In this document: positions 1 through 11,394 of the stretch, piece after piece
How positions within the stretch are numbered: position 1 is the stretch's first letter
Layout: every line of letters begins with the position of its first letter
DNA from: Branchiostoma floridae
Taxonomy: Eukaryota; Chordata; Leptocardii; Amphioxiformes; Branchiostomatidae
Assembly (NCBI RefSeq): GCF_000003815.2
Contig: NC_049993.1
Span: 19,508,088-19,572,087, forward strand
Length of the DNA stretch: 64,000 nt
Reading direction: 5' to 3'
Notes under the pieces: generated by a model
What the model was told of the DNA's origin: nothing
Databases searched by the model: none
Seen by the model: the letters and a program-made list of their open reading frames with translations, nothing else
Made by a program: the position numbers and the translations under genes

Positions 1-156
1 AACAAAGGTACTACACTTCACCCACCCCCACCCCCAACAGCTTTTCCTCCAGTACTATTTGCAGCGCACTTTCAGTGCTTAAGGTAGAGTGGGACACTCC
101 TCCCCCTCTCCATTGAGCACCCTCCAAACGTAACAAATAGAGCACTCCAGTACAAG

Positions 157-559
157 TGCCCGGACAGCGAACGGCCCTGGCCTTTTTCAGGCCGGCAATT
201 GTTGCGGGAGAGAAAACAAATACATAACCGGACTCCAGGAAGAATAACGTAACGATATACATCGTAATCACTCATACATAATGGAGATCCAAATAAAACA
301 ATCCGGCTTCTATAAGCTGTGCCCTGCCGATAAAGAGCAAGCCTGTGTGTTGTGTGTGTGTGTGTGTGCGTGCGTGTGTGTGTGTGTGCGTGCGTGCATG
401 TGTGTGCTTGTGTGTGTGTGTGTGAGTGTGTGTCTGTGTGTGTGTATGTGCGTGTGTGTGTGTGTGTGTCTGTGTGTGTGTGTGTGTGTCTGCATGTGTG
501 TCTTTGTATGTGTGTGTGTGTCTGTGTGTGTGTGCCTCTCTGTGTGTGTGGGGGGGTGC

Positions 560-613
<54 letters not shown>

Positions 614-1004
614 TGTTAACTTTGTCTTACGTGCCGACAACCTGAATGTTAGAATATTGTGCAAGCGTTATGTACGTGTTTTAAAGATAATGTAGCTAGT
701 GCGCGTATAATGTGCTAAATGTTTCCCCTTATCAATTACTGGTTACAGAGAGAAGAATCAAACTACTGTACTTGCAATTTTGACAAGCATGAACTGGAAA
801 GGCCGGTGTGATAATGAGTGAAATGTCAGCAGTTTAACGTGAGAGCCTCTCAGGCAACCAATTATGTCCACATGCCTGACACAGCTAACTACTGTGACAG
901 TTATCACCTGTGGGCATCTTACACAATAGGTCAAAGGTCTATAACTATCATCTCCAAGCAGATTCTCCCGTGGCATAAGACAGTAACATAAGCTGGGGAA
1001 GGAG
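157..1004. repeat. Duplicated block A, copy 1 (unfilled)
   Basis: Bases 157-300 and 600-1004 match 2664-2735, 3203-3300 and 3600-3950 closely, with a TG-rich simple repeat between the two parts in both copies. Copy 1 lacks the two inverted-repeat elements that sit in copy 2, so it serves as the empty site. Its right end runs into an assembly gap. The last 60 bases (943-1004) start like the palindromic CTCCAAGCAGAT family. No gene is seen. Confidence 0.75.
340..613. repeat. (TG)n/(AG)n microsatellite
   Basis: Nearly uninterrupted TG dinucleotides with scattered variants end in a run of AG. Long open frames across it on both strands (Cys/Val or His/Thr) are artefacts of the dinucleotide. Confidence 0.97.
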
Positions 1005-1794
1005 NNNNNNNNNNNNNNNNNNNNNNNNNNNNNNNNNNNNNNNNNNNNNNNNNNNNNNNNNNNNNNNNNNNNNNNNNNNNNNNNNNNNNNNNNNNNNNNN
1101 NNNNNNNNNNNNNNNNNNNNNNNNNNNNNNNNNNNNNNNNNNNNNNNNNNNNNNNNNNNNNNNNNNNNNNNNNNNNNNNNNNNNNNNNNNNNNNNNNNNN
1201 NNNNNNNNNNNNNNNNNNNNNNNNNNNNNNNNNNNNNNNNNNNNNNNNNNNNNNNNNNNNNNNNNNNNNNNNNNNNNNNNNNNNNNNNNNNNNNNNNNNN
1301 NNNNNNNNNNNNNNNNNNNNNNNNNNNNNNNNNNNNNNNNNNNNNNNNNNNNNNNNNNNNNNNNNNNNNNNNNNNNNNNNNNNNNNNNNNNNNNNNNNNN
1401 NNNNNNNNNNNNNNNNNNNNNNNNNNNNNNNNNNNNNNNNNNNNNNNNNNNNNNNNNNNNNNNNNNNNNNNNNNNNNNNNNNNNNNNNNNNNNNNNNNNN
1501 NNNNNNNNNNNNNNNNNNNNNNNNNNNNNNNNNNNNNNNNNNNNNNNNNNNNNNNNNNNNNNNNNNNNNNNNNNNNNNNNNNNNNNNNNNNNNNNNNNNN
1601 NNNNNNNNNNNNNNNNNNNNNNNNNNNNNNNNNNNNNNNNNNNNNNNNNNNNNNNNNNNNNNNNNNNNNNNNNNNNNNNNNNNNNNNNNNNNNNNNNNNN
1701 NNNNNNNNNNNNNNNNNNNNNNNNNNNNNNNNNNNNNNNNNNNNNNNNNNNNNNNNNNNNNNNNNNNNNNNNNNNNNNNNNNNNNNNNNNNNNN
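1005..1794. other. Assembly gap, 790 N
   Basis: Unresolved bases. Translations crossing it carry no information. Confidence 1.
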
Positions 1795-1899
1795 AGTCTG
1801 CAAATGTTCACAGCAAAATAGGTGCAAACATTGGTCAGTTTCAACAAATGCTTAGAGTCTCCCAACTAAATCCCGCCCCTGCCGTATTGTCCGCAGACT

Positions 1900-2238
1900 A
1901 TACTGAAATCTGTCCTTGTGTTTCAAAGTTTTGAAAAAAAAAATATTCTAAGAACAGAAGGCGACTAACTGGGTTTCAACCAAGTAACTTTTGACGGAGC
2001 CTCGTGTCCTCAATCATCGCCATTTTGTTGTGTCGTTGGAACTAAACATTTGATCGGACAATCCTTCCAACATTTTTACTTCTCATGGGCTGAAATACAT
2101 CAGGTACCGTGCAGGGTCACAGGGAAGAAGTTATTGACTAACCTCAGTATGGAAGGAAGGTGTCTTCCGTCTGCAAACTTCTTTAAGTTGCGGAGAGTCT
2201 GTCTTTCAGTGTAGTCTTCAACTCGGCGCCGAATTTGA
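1900..2238. repeat. Duplicated block B, copy 1
   Basis: This block contains a segment beginning CGCCATTTTGTTGTG followed by a motif near ATTTGATCGGACAATCC. It recurs at about 5480-5798, 6800-7064 and 8560-8874. Each copy runs straight into the GTGGTTGGACTACCTG inverted-repeat element, so block and element were duplicated together. No coding potential is conserved between copies. Confidence 0.75.
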
Positions 2239-2636
2239 AGTGGTTGGACTACCTGAAGTTAAATATAGAAGTTAACCTTTCTTAATCGCCCAACATGCCC
2301 ACAGGTGATACCTGTGGTAGTTAGATGTACCAGCCGTGTGAACATAACGAGTTGTTTGTGATGCTCCGTAAACTGATACCAAAATGCTTTTTTTTGTCTA
2401 CACTGATATTTGACATGGTACTCATAATTGCCCGATCCTGATTTTTTGTAAACGCTGAATGTTAAATGAATTTCTTCCTGCAATCCTGGTATATTGTCAC
2501 ATTATACATAAAATCTGCCCAATCCTTACATAACACAAGATACATAACATTCTAAGTTTAGGATATCACCGGTGGGCATGCAAGATAATTTTGGCAACTT
2601 AAGATCTATATTTAACCTGAGGTAGTCTAACCACCT
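2239..2636. mobile_element. Inverted-repeat element, GTGGTTGGACTACCTG family, copy 1
   Basis: The left end reads GTGGTTGGACTACCTGAAGT and the right end is its imperfect reverse complement (CTGAGGTAGTCTAACCACC). The inner arms also pair: CATGCCCACAGGTGATA on the left faces TATCACCGGTGGGCATG on the right. There is no transposase, so this is a non-autonomous foldback or MITE. Other copies are at 5799-6198, 7065-8033 and 8875-9945. Confidence 0.7.
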
Positions 2637-2730
2637 CATGGCCTTGTATCGCGAAATTAAAGCATGGCCCGGACAGCGAGCGACCCTGACCTCTTTCAGG
2701 CCGGGAATTATGGCGGTACCGGAGAAAACA

Positions 2731-2903
2731 AATACAAGCCGCTTAATTGCACACCCAATTTGCCAGCGAATCCCGTGCAATTATCCGGCGTGTGCGATAA
2801 TGCAAAGTTACCCAGTTGGACCGCACCGCCACGAGATTTTGGGATTCCGTGCAATAGACCGAAGTGTGCGTTTATCCGACGTGCAATTAACTGGCTTCCA
2901 CTG
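2731..2903. mobile_element. Pogo/Tigger-like MITE, copy i
   Basis: The right end GGCTTCCACTG is followed by TA. The left end has lost a few bases of the usual CAGTAGAAGCC. The internal GCAATTAA / GTGCAATTATCCG pattern is shared with eight other copies in the window. It interrupts block A: copy 1 reads through at this site (about 221-224), which supports a TA insertion. The superfamily is inferred from termini and TA target only. Confidence 0.75.
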
Positions 2904-2910
2904 TACATAA

Positions 2911-3203
2911 ACCTAGGGGCACAACCCGCCGTATGAGCAATTTGTCCGTACGTTCTTTTGAGAGGCCACGTCCACCACGTATTTCTGAAAACGTGGGGAA
3001 CGACTGGCAAGAGCAGGCACACAAAGTTTTGCCTGCACGTAACGTTATATATACGGCGTGTCTGCAAAATCCAAAATCCGTCGGATTCCCTACGTGTTCG
3101 TACGGAGGCGGTACTTACCACTTACGGATCCAAAAAGATTGCCCACGTTTTGGCACGTAGACAGCACGCACTTGCAAGTACGGCGGGTTGTGCCCTTAGC
3201 TTT
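2911..3203. mobile_element. CGTACG-rich inverted-repeat MITE, copy 1
   Basis: The left end GGGGCACAACCCGCCGTA and the right end TACGGCGGGTTGTGCCC are inverted repeats. The interior is rich in CGTACG words. The same family is at 7405-7948. It is absent from block A copy 1, which confirms insertion. No transposase is seen. Confidence 0.75.
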
Positions 3204-3950
3204 ACCGGACTCCATGAGGGATAACGGAACGATAGATAACGTAATTACTAAAGGAGATCCATATAAAACAAACAATCCGGCTTCTAACAGTGCCTTGCAT
3301 CTAAAGTGTAGTCAGAACATCAATCAGTTTGTTTTAGGTTCTGCAAAGGTGCAAATCTCAAAGTGTCTAGTTGACAGTGTGTGCGCGACGCGCGTGCGCG
3401 TGTGTGTGTGTGCGTGTGTGTGTGCGTCTGTGTGTCTGTGTGCGTGCGTGTGTGTGTGCGTCTGTGTGTGTGTGCGTCTCTGTGTGTATGTGTGCGTGCG
3501 TGTGTGTGTGCGTGTGTGTGTGTGTGTGTGCGTGTGTGTGTGAGTCTGTGTGCATGTGTGTGTGCGCGTGTGTGTGTAAGACAAAGAGAGAGAGAGAGAC
3601 GTTGGCTATTGTCTTACGTGCCGACAAACTGAATGCCAGACTTGTTAGAATATTGTGCCAGCGTTACGTAAATGTTTGTAAGGATAATGTAGGTGGTGCG
3701 CGTATGATGTGCTAAATGTATCCACTTTTCAATTACTGGCTGCAGAGAAGAATCAAACTACTGTACTTACAATTTTAAAAAATAATTAACTGGAAAGGCC
3801 GGTGTGATTATGAATGAAATGTCAGAAGTTTACCGTGAGAGCCTCTCAGGCAACCAATTATGTCCACATGCCTGACACAGCTAACTACCACAGGTAATGT
3901 TATCACCTGCGGGCATGTTACACAACAGGCCGTGCCTGAAATTACCATCT
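3204..3950. repeat. Duplicated block A, copy 2 (right part)
   Basis: It continues the match to 228-960. It includes a TG-rich microsatellite at 3378-3598, then about 350 bp nearly identical to 610-960. Confidence 0.75.
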
Positions 3951-3953
3951 ATA

Positions 3954-4133
3954 CTGCATGCAAATGCATATAAGTTCGCGGGGATTTACTTTCGCGGTAG
4001 GGGGGAAATGGAGTGTTCGCGGTGGTTTTAACTTCTCGGTAGCGCCATACTTTAATGGGAAAATGTTCGCGGTGGTCTCAAGTTCGCGTTGAAGTGGTCA
4101 CCGCGAAAACCGCGAATATTTCTGCATTTACTG
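3954..4133. mobile_element. TTCGCGG-type MITE, copy 1
   Basis: It starts near CTGCATGCAAATGC and ends GCATTTACTG followed by TA, with facing arms of TTCGCGG and CCGCGAA motifs. It sits inside a partial right end of the GTGGTTGG element. Other copies are at 9168-9373, 16142-16341 and 42040-42251. Confidence 0.7.
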
Positions 4134-4159
4134 TAACTAACCTCAGGCAGTCCAACGTC

Positions 4160-4830
4160 CTCATCGCAAACATGAATCACACACTAAAAAGATAGACTCC
4201 CTGATTATATAGAAATCCGTTATTCGTAGCGAGGCGGCCACATGCGTAATCCAGCAAGTGACATCCTTGATTTTAGCGTAAATGTAGTTAGGGATCTTCA
4301 GAACTCAGCGTAACGCGTTTTTTTGGGGACGCTCCCTATGCAGAGCTATGTATTGTGTCCCTCTCCATTTTGTAATGAATCTTTGTAAAGAAATAAAGAA
4401 ACCAAAGTTGCCTCCCCCCCTCCATCGGTCTTGTCTCTAGGATTATGCAATTCTGTTTCCATGACGTTACACTACAGAACGCTGCCCCCCTTTCAGAGAC
4501 AAGTGTACTTCACACTCTTGTCGTGGTGAATGGACCGACTGAGTAGTTGTTGTTGTTGTTGTAGTTAAGCCTGCGCCACAATTCAAGCGAACACCGACCG
4601 AATTTGTGGATCTGCTGGAGCTCGCCGGATTTCAGAATCGCAAGAGCGTCGACCGTCTTTTTCACTGAAAATCTGCCACACACACACACAACAGAGAAAT
4701 ATAATTGGACTGGGCACGGTATTTCATTCCGGAAAGTTTACGTTATTGTCTTTTCTGAATTTTTGGTACACAGCTGACCTGGCAGGAGTCGCCAGGACGT
4801 CGGCCGTAATTCGGCCCCAAATGCCCATTT
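4160..4830. other. Non-coding stretch
   Basis: It holds a short (GTT)n run near 4547-4562 and an AATAAAGAAACC motif near 4391 that could be a LINE 3' end. I see no exon or gene. Confidence 0.5.
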
Positions 4831-5279
4831 TACCCTCCTCACATCAGGCGAAAATCGATCGGACGACGAGTCTGCGAGCTCTGAATTACGAGGAGGCATG
4901 ACCCTGACGGGAAGGGGGGGAACTCTGCCATTTCTTNNNNNNNNNNNNNNNNNNNNNNNNNNNNNNNNNNNNNNNNNNNNNNNNNNNNNNNNNNNNNNNN
5001 NNNNNNNNNNNNNNNNNNNNNNNNNNNNNNNNNNNNNNNNNNNNNNNNNNNNNNNNNNNNNNNNNNNNNNNNNNNNNNNNNNNNNNNNNNNNNNNNNNNN
5101 NNNNNNNNNNNNNNNNNNNNNNNNNNNNNNNNNNNNNNNNNNNNNNNNNNNNNNNNNNNNNNNNNNNNNNNNNNNNNNNNNNNNNNNNNNNNNNNNNNNN
5201 NNNNNNNNNNNNNNNNNNNNNNNNNNNNNNNNNNNNCGACTCGTCGTCCGATCGATTTTCGCCTAATGTGAGGGGGGTA
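4831..5279. mobile_element. PIF/Harbinger-like MITE, interrupted by a gap
   Basis: Inverted ends of more than 40 bases: TACCCTCCTCACATCAGGCG on the left faces CGCCTAATGTGAGGGGGGTA on the right, and the match continues through CGATCGGACGACGAGTC. TTT flanks both ends, a 3-bp target duplication. Bases 4937-5236 are N, so internal coding content is unknown. The family assignment rests on TIR style and 3-bp target. Confidence 0.65.
4937..5236. other. Assembly gap, 300 N
   Basis: Gap within the inverted-repeat element. Long arms and GC content may have caused it. Confidence 1.
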
Positions 5280-5479
5280 TTTGGAGTTCGCAGACACGAC
5301 GCGTCGGCCGAGCTGAGTTTTTGATTTGTGACTGGGGCTTTAGCGGTGCGGAGAGACGGGGGGTAGCGACGTGGTCTAAAGGACCGGGGCATTCTTTAGT
5401 GATCTTTGACTTTGTTATGTGAAGTAAATCCAACCTCCCGCCGTATTTTCCATTCCCTTTGCTGAAATCAGCACAATTC

Positions 5480-5798
5480 CTTGGTTTCAAAAGTTTTTAA
5501 AAAAAATACTCTAACAACAGAAGGTCGCAGACTCAGGTGTCGACCGAGTGTCCCCTCACGGTGCCGATGTGTTCTTATCGCCATTTTGTTGTAACGTTGG
5601 AATCAAACATTTGATCGGACAATCCTTCCAACATTTTTACTTCTGATGGACTAAAGTACATCAGGTACCATGTAGGGTAACAGAGAAGGAGTTATTGACT
5701 AACCTCGGTATGGAAATAAGCTGTCTTCCGTCTGCAAACACCTTAAAGTTGCGGAGAGTCCGTCTTCAGTGTGTTCTTCAACTCGGCGCCGAATTCGA
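5480..5798. repeat. Duplicated block B, copy 2
   Basis: Close match to 1900-2238, including the CGCCATTTTGTTGT segment, and again continuous with the GTGGTTGGACTACCTG element. Confidence 0.75.
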
Positions 5799-6198
5799 AG
5801 TGGTTGAACTACCTGAAGTTAAATATAGAAGTTAACCTTTCTTAATCGCCCAACGTGCCCACAGGTGATACCAGTGGTTGTTACATGTGCCAGCCGTGTG
5901 AACATAATGAGTTGTTTGTGATACTCAGTAAACTGGTACTAGGGATCAAAATGTCCTTTTTCTATACTACTATTCAACAAACATGTTATTTGTGACCGTC
6001 CAATCCTGATTTACTTTGTAAACTTTGAATGTCTTCCTGTAATCCTCATATTTTTGTCAAATTACTAGTATACAAACTCTGCCCTATCCTTACATAACAC
6101 AAGTTACATAACATTCTAAGTTTAGGACAGCACCTGTGGGCATGTAAGACAATTTGGGCAACTTAAGATCTATATTTAACCTGAGGTAGTCTAACAGT
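5799..6198. mobile_element. Inverted-repeat element, GTGGTTGGACTACCTG family, copy 2
   Basis: Same arms as the copy at 2239-2636 and the same length (about 400 bp). It has no insertions and no coding region. Confidence 0.7.
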
Positions 6199-6239
6199 CT
6201 CGTGGCCTTGTAGCGCTAATTTGAAGGACACACTTATTA

Positions 6240-6530
6240 AGACATAGCGTGGAGAAATGGTGGGATGTTTGGCCCAGAAATCCTGGGTTTGAATCCTCTG
6301 ACATGCCCCGATGTCGAGCCCGCGGGCAGAGAAAGTTGGCGACCATATGTGAACATTTGTCCTCGCAATACTGAGGAAAAGTTGTCCCTACTCACTCCCC
6401 GGTCAACTGTTACCCTCGCCAGGCAAGCTGAGAAAGTCATATTTTTGTGGCAGGCTAGCCCTTGTGTTTGCGTTTATACTGGTCACCAAGATAGCTCATT
6501 AACAGCTGAAATGGTTTAATATTTGTTGTT
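6240..6530 (+). mobile_element. tRNA-derived SINE-like copy 1
   Basis: A head of the form GCGTGGAGAAATGGTGGGAT and TCCTGGGTTTGAATCC resembles polymerase III A and B boxes. It is repeated at 8074 and, interrupted, at 9990. The head cannot be folded into a convincing tRNA acceptor stem, so it is not called as a tRNA. Confidence 0.5.
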
Positions 6531-6799
6531 GTGTCGGTATGCTAGTGTGGCGAAAACCAAGGGATTAGATTTTTGGCCCCGAGTTAGCCTATACATGTAT
6601 CGCTACTTTTGCCGAATCCTACAACCCGTAAACCCCCAGGTATACCAACGCTTTGAGACCCAGATATCAAGGGAAAAAATTGGTCATTGTCACCGAATAC
6701 GTAGTGCCTTCCCTCCAAATAAACACCCCGTCAAACTTTACACTGACTTAGATATAACCGACGTACTCCAAAATCATTTTCAATCGGATATGCCCAAGT

Positions 6800-7064
6800 A
6801 GCTGGCTGGGTGTCGACCAAGTACATTTTTACGGTGCCCCTGTGTTTTTCTCGCCATTTTGTTGTGACGTTGGAACTAAACACTTAATCGGACAATCCTT
6901 CCAACATTTCTTCTTTTCATGGACAAAAATACACCAGGTACCGTGCAGGGTCACAGAGAAAAAGTTATTAACTAACCTCGGTATGGAAGGAATGTGTCTT
7001 CCGTCTTCAAACTCCTTAAAGTCTCGGAGAGTCCGTCTTGCGCGTGTTCCTCAACTCGGCGCTG
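6800..7064. repeat. Duplicated block B, copy 3
   Basis: Matches 1900-2238 and 5480-5798, and leads into the third GTGGTTGG element. Confidence 0.7.
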
Positions 7065-8033
7065 AGGTGGTTTGACTACCTGAAGTTAATTTAAGCCGTT
7101 GGGTTGCTTCAAATGTCCAACATGCCCACAGGTGATACATGTGGTAGTTACATGTTTCAGCCTTGTGAACATAATGTGTTGTTTGTGATACTCGGTTAGC
7201 TGCTACCAGTGTCAAAATGCTTTTGTTCTACACTACCCAAATGTAAGTCAAACAGTACTACTATTTGACTTAAATATGGTCTACAATTGTCCAATCCTAT
7301 TTTTCTTTTGTAAATCTTGAAAATTTTAAGGAATTTCTTTCTGCGATCCTCACATTTTGTCACATGTCAATGCTTACATAACACAAGTTACGTAAGTCCT
7401 ACATGAAGCCTGGGGCACAACCCGCCGTACGTGAAAATACGTGCTGTATACGTGCCAAAACATGGGCAATTTTTTGGGATCCGTGGTAAGTACTGCCTCC
7501 GTACGAAATCGTACGGAATCCGACGGATTTGGGAGCACGCAGACACTCCGTAGAACTCTACGTACTAGCCAGTACGGGCGACGCGCGCACCCCGTACGTA
7601 TGCAGCGAGTAAGAAAACCGTACGTACACAGCGCGTGTACGTAGGGTCTGCATACGGTAATGTGGCAATCGCACAGAGATTGTACGTTGTAAGCACTTAC
7701 CACTTACGCAACGAATTCGAACGATGCACGCAACCAGGTCACGGCCAGGCGTGGCGTGCAGACCACATACTTGCACCTCAATGCACAACCGTGCGAGTGA
7801 TGTGCATTGAGACGTACTCCCTCCCTGCTCTTGCCAGTCTCTCCCGACGTATTCAGAAAAAAAACGTGGCGGACGTGGCCTACACCACCCCCCTCCCCAA
7901 AAAACTTACGGACCAAATGCTCGTACGGCAGGTTGTGACCCTAGCTTAACATGTTAAGGACAGCACCTGTGGGTATGTAAGATAATTTTGGCAACTTACG
8001 ATCTATATTTAACCTGAGGTAGTCTAACCACCC
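7065..8033. mobile_element. Inverted-repeat element, GTGGTTGG family, copy 3 (split)
   Basis: The ends match the other copies, but the CGTACG-rich MITE at 7405-7948 lies inside it, so the copy spans almost 1 kb instead of 400 bp. Confidence 0.65.
7405..7948. mobile_element. CGTACG-rich inverted-repeat MITE, copy 2
   Basis: Left GGGGCACAACCCGCCGTACG faces right CGTACGGCAGGTTGTGACCC. ACATG flanks both ends and may be a target duplication. It is longer than the copy at 2911-3203. The open frames inside read TACG-rich nonsense. Confidence 0.7.
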
Positions 8034-8073
8034 TCTGGCCTTGTAGCGCTAATTGAAGGACACACTTATTAAG

Positions 8074-8290
8074 ACATAGCGTGGAGAAATGGTGGGATGT
8101 TTGGCCCAGGAGTCCTGGGTTCGAGTCCCGGATATACCCCAAAAGCTGTGCCACCGTAGGTGAACATTTGCGCTCGCAATACCAAATGGGAAAGTTGTCC
8201 CCCCATTCACTACATGTATCGCTAATTTTGCTGAATCCAACAATCCACAAATCTCCAGGAATCTTTTTTTAATTACCTGTCTATTGGTGT
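8074..8290 (+). mobile_element. tRNA-derived SINE-like copy 2
   Basis: An A-box-like segment (GCGTGGAGAAATGGTGGGAT) and a strong B box, GGGTTCGAGTCCC at 8109-8121. This is the empty-site counterpart of the interrupted copy near 9990-10450. Confidence 0.55.
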
Positions 8291-8559
8291 GGCTGTTCAG
8301 AAGGCACAGCTAGGGCTGCCCAACTAGCCTATCATATGTAGGGCTGTTACAAAGGTCTAGCCCTGCTGATAAAAACAGAGACAATATAATACATCTGGAA
8401 CTGGACACGATACTTATCAATATACCAACGCTTTGAGACCAAAAAGTCAAGCGCAAAAAATTGCACATTTTCACCAAATACGCGTTGTCTTCTATGTAAA
8501 CATCCCCACCTAACTTTCCGTTGACTTAGCTGTAGCCCTTGAAAGTTCCTGAGGTCTCA

Positions 8560-8874
8560 AAAGTTAAACAAAAGTACCAATAACAGAAGATAGATGACCG
8601 ACTAGGTGTCGACCAAGTACATTCTGACAGCGTCCCTGTCTCCCCAGTTATCGCCATTTTGTTGTGACGTTGGAGCCACAAATATTTGATTGGACAACCG
8701 TTCCAACACTTAAACCTCACATGGACTGAAATACATCAAATGCCATGCAGGGACACACAGAAGAAATTATCAACTAACCTCAGTAAAAAAACGAAGCTGT
8801 CTATCGTCTGCAAACTCCTTAAAGTCTCGGAGAGTCCGTTTTGTGTACATGTGTGTTCTTCAACTCGGCGCCAA
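8560..8874. repeat. Duplicated block B, copy 4
   Basis: Fourth copy of the CGCCATTTTGTTGTG block, more diverged than copies 1-3. Confidence 0.65.
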
Positions 8875-9945
8875 AGTGGTTGGACTACCTGAGGTTAATT
8901 TTAGCCGCTGGGTTGCCTAAATTGCCCAACATGCCCACAGGTGATACCGGTGGTAGTTACATGTGCCAGCCGTATGAACATAATGTTGTTGCCCTGTAGA
9001 CTGTACGTTGACATTTAATCAATAGTACTGATCTTTTCAAATCTTCAAAATTGCAAGTAGTTTAATCTTTTCCCACTCAATCCTCAATCGACGATGAGAA
9101 ATAATTATCGCATTATACACCAGTTGTTGTTCAGGTCAGCCTGGTCCCTTCTTTCTGGGGCAGAGTACTGTAAATGCAGAAACTTTCGCGGTGGATTAAT
9201 GTTCGCGGTTTTCGCGGTGGCCGCTTCACCGCGAATTTTAAACCACCGCGAACATTTTCATGGCAGTAAGAGACTACAGTGCATGGTGCTACCGCGAACT
9301 TAAAACCACTGCGAAATGTCTTTTTTCCCGCTACCGCGAAATTAAATCCCCGCGAACTTAGACGCATTTACTGTATATTTTTGCAGGGAGTGGTTGCTAG
9401 CCTCTCCTCGAACACGGGGCTCCCATTCAAAACCCCTTCCGTCAGACGTGTGCACATTTTAACGTATTTTTCTGTTTTTGTTTCTACAAACAGCCCGGCC
9501 GGGCCCCGGTTTGGAAATGTGAGGTAGGTCTAAGGCTTAGGTCCCATGTCCGAAACGGGGCCCGGCCGGGACGAAAACTAAGTGTTTACTCAGGTCAGGA
9601 ATACACACAAATTATGCTCCTGGCCAATTTTTTTTTAATCACGTTCTGTGTGTTTTCTTGCCTTTCTTATCATATTTCTAGGATCCGAATGCTATCCGAC
9701 CCGGTTGGGAATTGGGACGTAGGCCTTACAAACCTTTTGGAACTTGAGCTGAACTGTGAAGGCGCTACCAATTGAGCCACAGGGACATTCCCACACTGTA
9801 TTCCTTTTAAATAATCCTCACAGAACACTTACATAACACACATAATAGTCGGAGTAAGTTTAGTCAATCAGAACATCACCTGTGGGCATGTAAGACAATT
9901 TAGGCACCCTGTGTCTATATTTAACCTCAGGTAGTCCAACCACCC
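8875..9945. mobile_element. Inverted-repeat element, GTGGTTGG family, copy 4 (split)
   Basis: Left arm GTGGTTGGACTACCTG at 8875; right arm around 9905-9945 contains AACCTCAGGTAGTCCAACCA. The middle carries about 700 bp of other sequence, including a TTCGCGG-type MITE and GGCCCGGCCGGG palindromes near 9493-9570. Confidence 0.6.
9168..9373. mobile_element. TTCGCGG-type MITE, copy 2
   Basis: TA, then CTGTAAATGCAGAAAC... to GCATTTACTG, then TA. The arms carry TTCGCGGTGG and CCGCGAACTT. About 206 bp, no coding capacity. Confidence 0.75.
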
Positions 9946-9989
9946 CCTGTCCTCAGTGCATGGGTTGAAGGACACGCTTGACAGATAGT

Positions 9990-10450
9990 ATTGTCGCGTG
10001 GCGTGATGGTACAGTAGAAGCCAGTTAATTGCACAACAGATAATCGCACACTTCTGGTAATTGCACGAAATGTATGTTTTTATTCATGTTAAATGAACTA
10101 TCCACTTTAACAGCAATACTCTCCGAGATCATTTGTTTTAAAGTGCAATCACGTGCTAGAAGTTGATTGTGTATGTTAACTATATTAAGTAAGCAGAGAT
10201 TTTAATGTACAACAAGTCACAATTCAGCCCCTGGCTGCCAGTACTTTGTTTTACTAATAAACCATTTTTGATTGATTGATTGATGAAATCCATAAATCCC
10301 GTGGTGGTGCGGTCCAGCTTGACAACTTCGCTTTGTTGCACCATTCGGATAATTGCACGAAAAGCACTGGTAAATGGGGTGTGCAATTAAGCGGCTTCTA
10401 CTGTAGTGTGTTTGGCCCAGAAGTCCTGGGTTCGAATCCCTGACATGCCC
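9990..10450 (+). mobile_element. tRNA-derived SINE-like copy 3, split by a MITE
   Basis: GCGTGGCGTGATGG (9995-10009) is the first half; GTTTGGCCCAGAAGTCCTGG and GGTTCGAATCCC (from 10409) are the second. The copy at 8074 is continuous here, showing that the pogo-like MITE inserted at a TA in this SINE. Confidence 0.6.
10012..10403. mobile_element. Pogo/Tigger-like MITE, copy a (392 bp)
   Basis: Starts CAGTAGAAGCCAGTTAATTG and ends GCGGCTTCTACTG, with TA on both sides. It is longer than the usual 165-175 bp because of extra internal sequence including (TGAT)n near 10270. Confidence 0.8.
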
Positions 10451-11250
10451 TAACGTTGTGCACTTGGTATAAAAATCAAAACCGCAGCATGATATAGAAA
10501 CCCGAAGTTTTGCTGCAGTACCAGGGTCAAACACCAGAGCCAACACTCGAGTCGATTTTCAACGTTGGCTATGTTCTCTTGTGCCGGGAAAGGGGGTATG
10601 CCGAGGAAGGGAGTTTGCTGTGGAAGGGATTTTGACCGTACTCCCTTTCCCGGCACAACACTCATACGCCCCCCCCCCCAAAAAAAACAGCCCCGTTCGA
10701 AGACTGCAACGGAGGCTACCCCAAATCTACCTTGACGTCCGTTTTGTCCCATGCGACTGAGTCGTAACCAGCTATGTGCTATGACATAAGGCACAAAGAG
10801 GTAAATAAAAAAAATAGCCGTAAGAACCCGACTACAGGACGTAATCCCACTTCTGTGTATGAAGTACCCTGCTCATCCGGGCTTAGCCACTCTTTCACTA
10901 TTCAGGGCAACTCTTCAAGTTCCGAAAGCTTAGAGGCCGAAAGATTAGAGGTCCTGGGTTCGAATCCCCAACATGCCCTAACGCTGTGCACTTGGTAGAT
11001 CAAAACTACAGCATGATACAGAAACCAGAAGTTCCGTTGCAGTACCAGGGTAAAAAAACAGGGGGCCCCACATCGACCTTGACCTCTGTTTTGTCCCTGC
11101 GACTCAGCCGTAACCAGCTATGTGCTCTTACATAAGGCACAAAGAGGTAAAAAAATAGCCGTAAGAACCCGACTACAGGACATAATCCCACTTCTATGTA
11201 TGAAGTACTCCGCTCATCCGGGCTTAGCCATTCCCTCACTATTCAGGGCA
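10450..11250. repeat. Tandem duplication with foldback and SINE piece
   Basis: Sequence from about 10450 (CTAACGTTGTGCACTTGG) recurs from 10978. A 100-bp part at 10812-10918 (GCCGTAAGAACCCGACTACA) recurs at 11158-11262. A foldback with AACGTTGGCT at 10560 and GAAGACTGCAACGGAGGCTA at 10699-10718 matches the element at 38804-39040. A B-box-like GGTTCGAATCCCC lies at 10957. Confidence 0.6.
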
Positions 11251-11394
11251 ACTCTTCAAGTTCATGTACAAAAACACTTCAGCACAGGGTCCTCGAGCTG
11301 CAGTCAAGTGCACGGCTGTTCCAACTCTGGCGGGCCGACAGATTTAGACTCGATCACCACTTGTACAAATGGGGTTTACGAGAGCCCCTATATA

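Noticed and set aside
272-695. Cys/Val- and His/Thr-rich open frames over the TG repeat
   Set aside because: Dinucleotide repeats keep all frames open. No real protein.
931-1865. 300-codon frames crossing 1005-1794
   Set aside because: Mostly N; no information.
8074-8147. A tRNA gene
   Set aside because: A and B boxes are present, but there is no acceptor stem, and the sequence occurs in several copies with SINE-like bodies.
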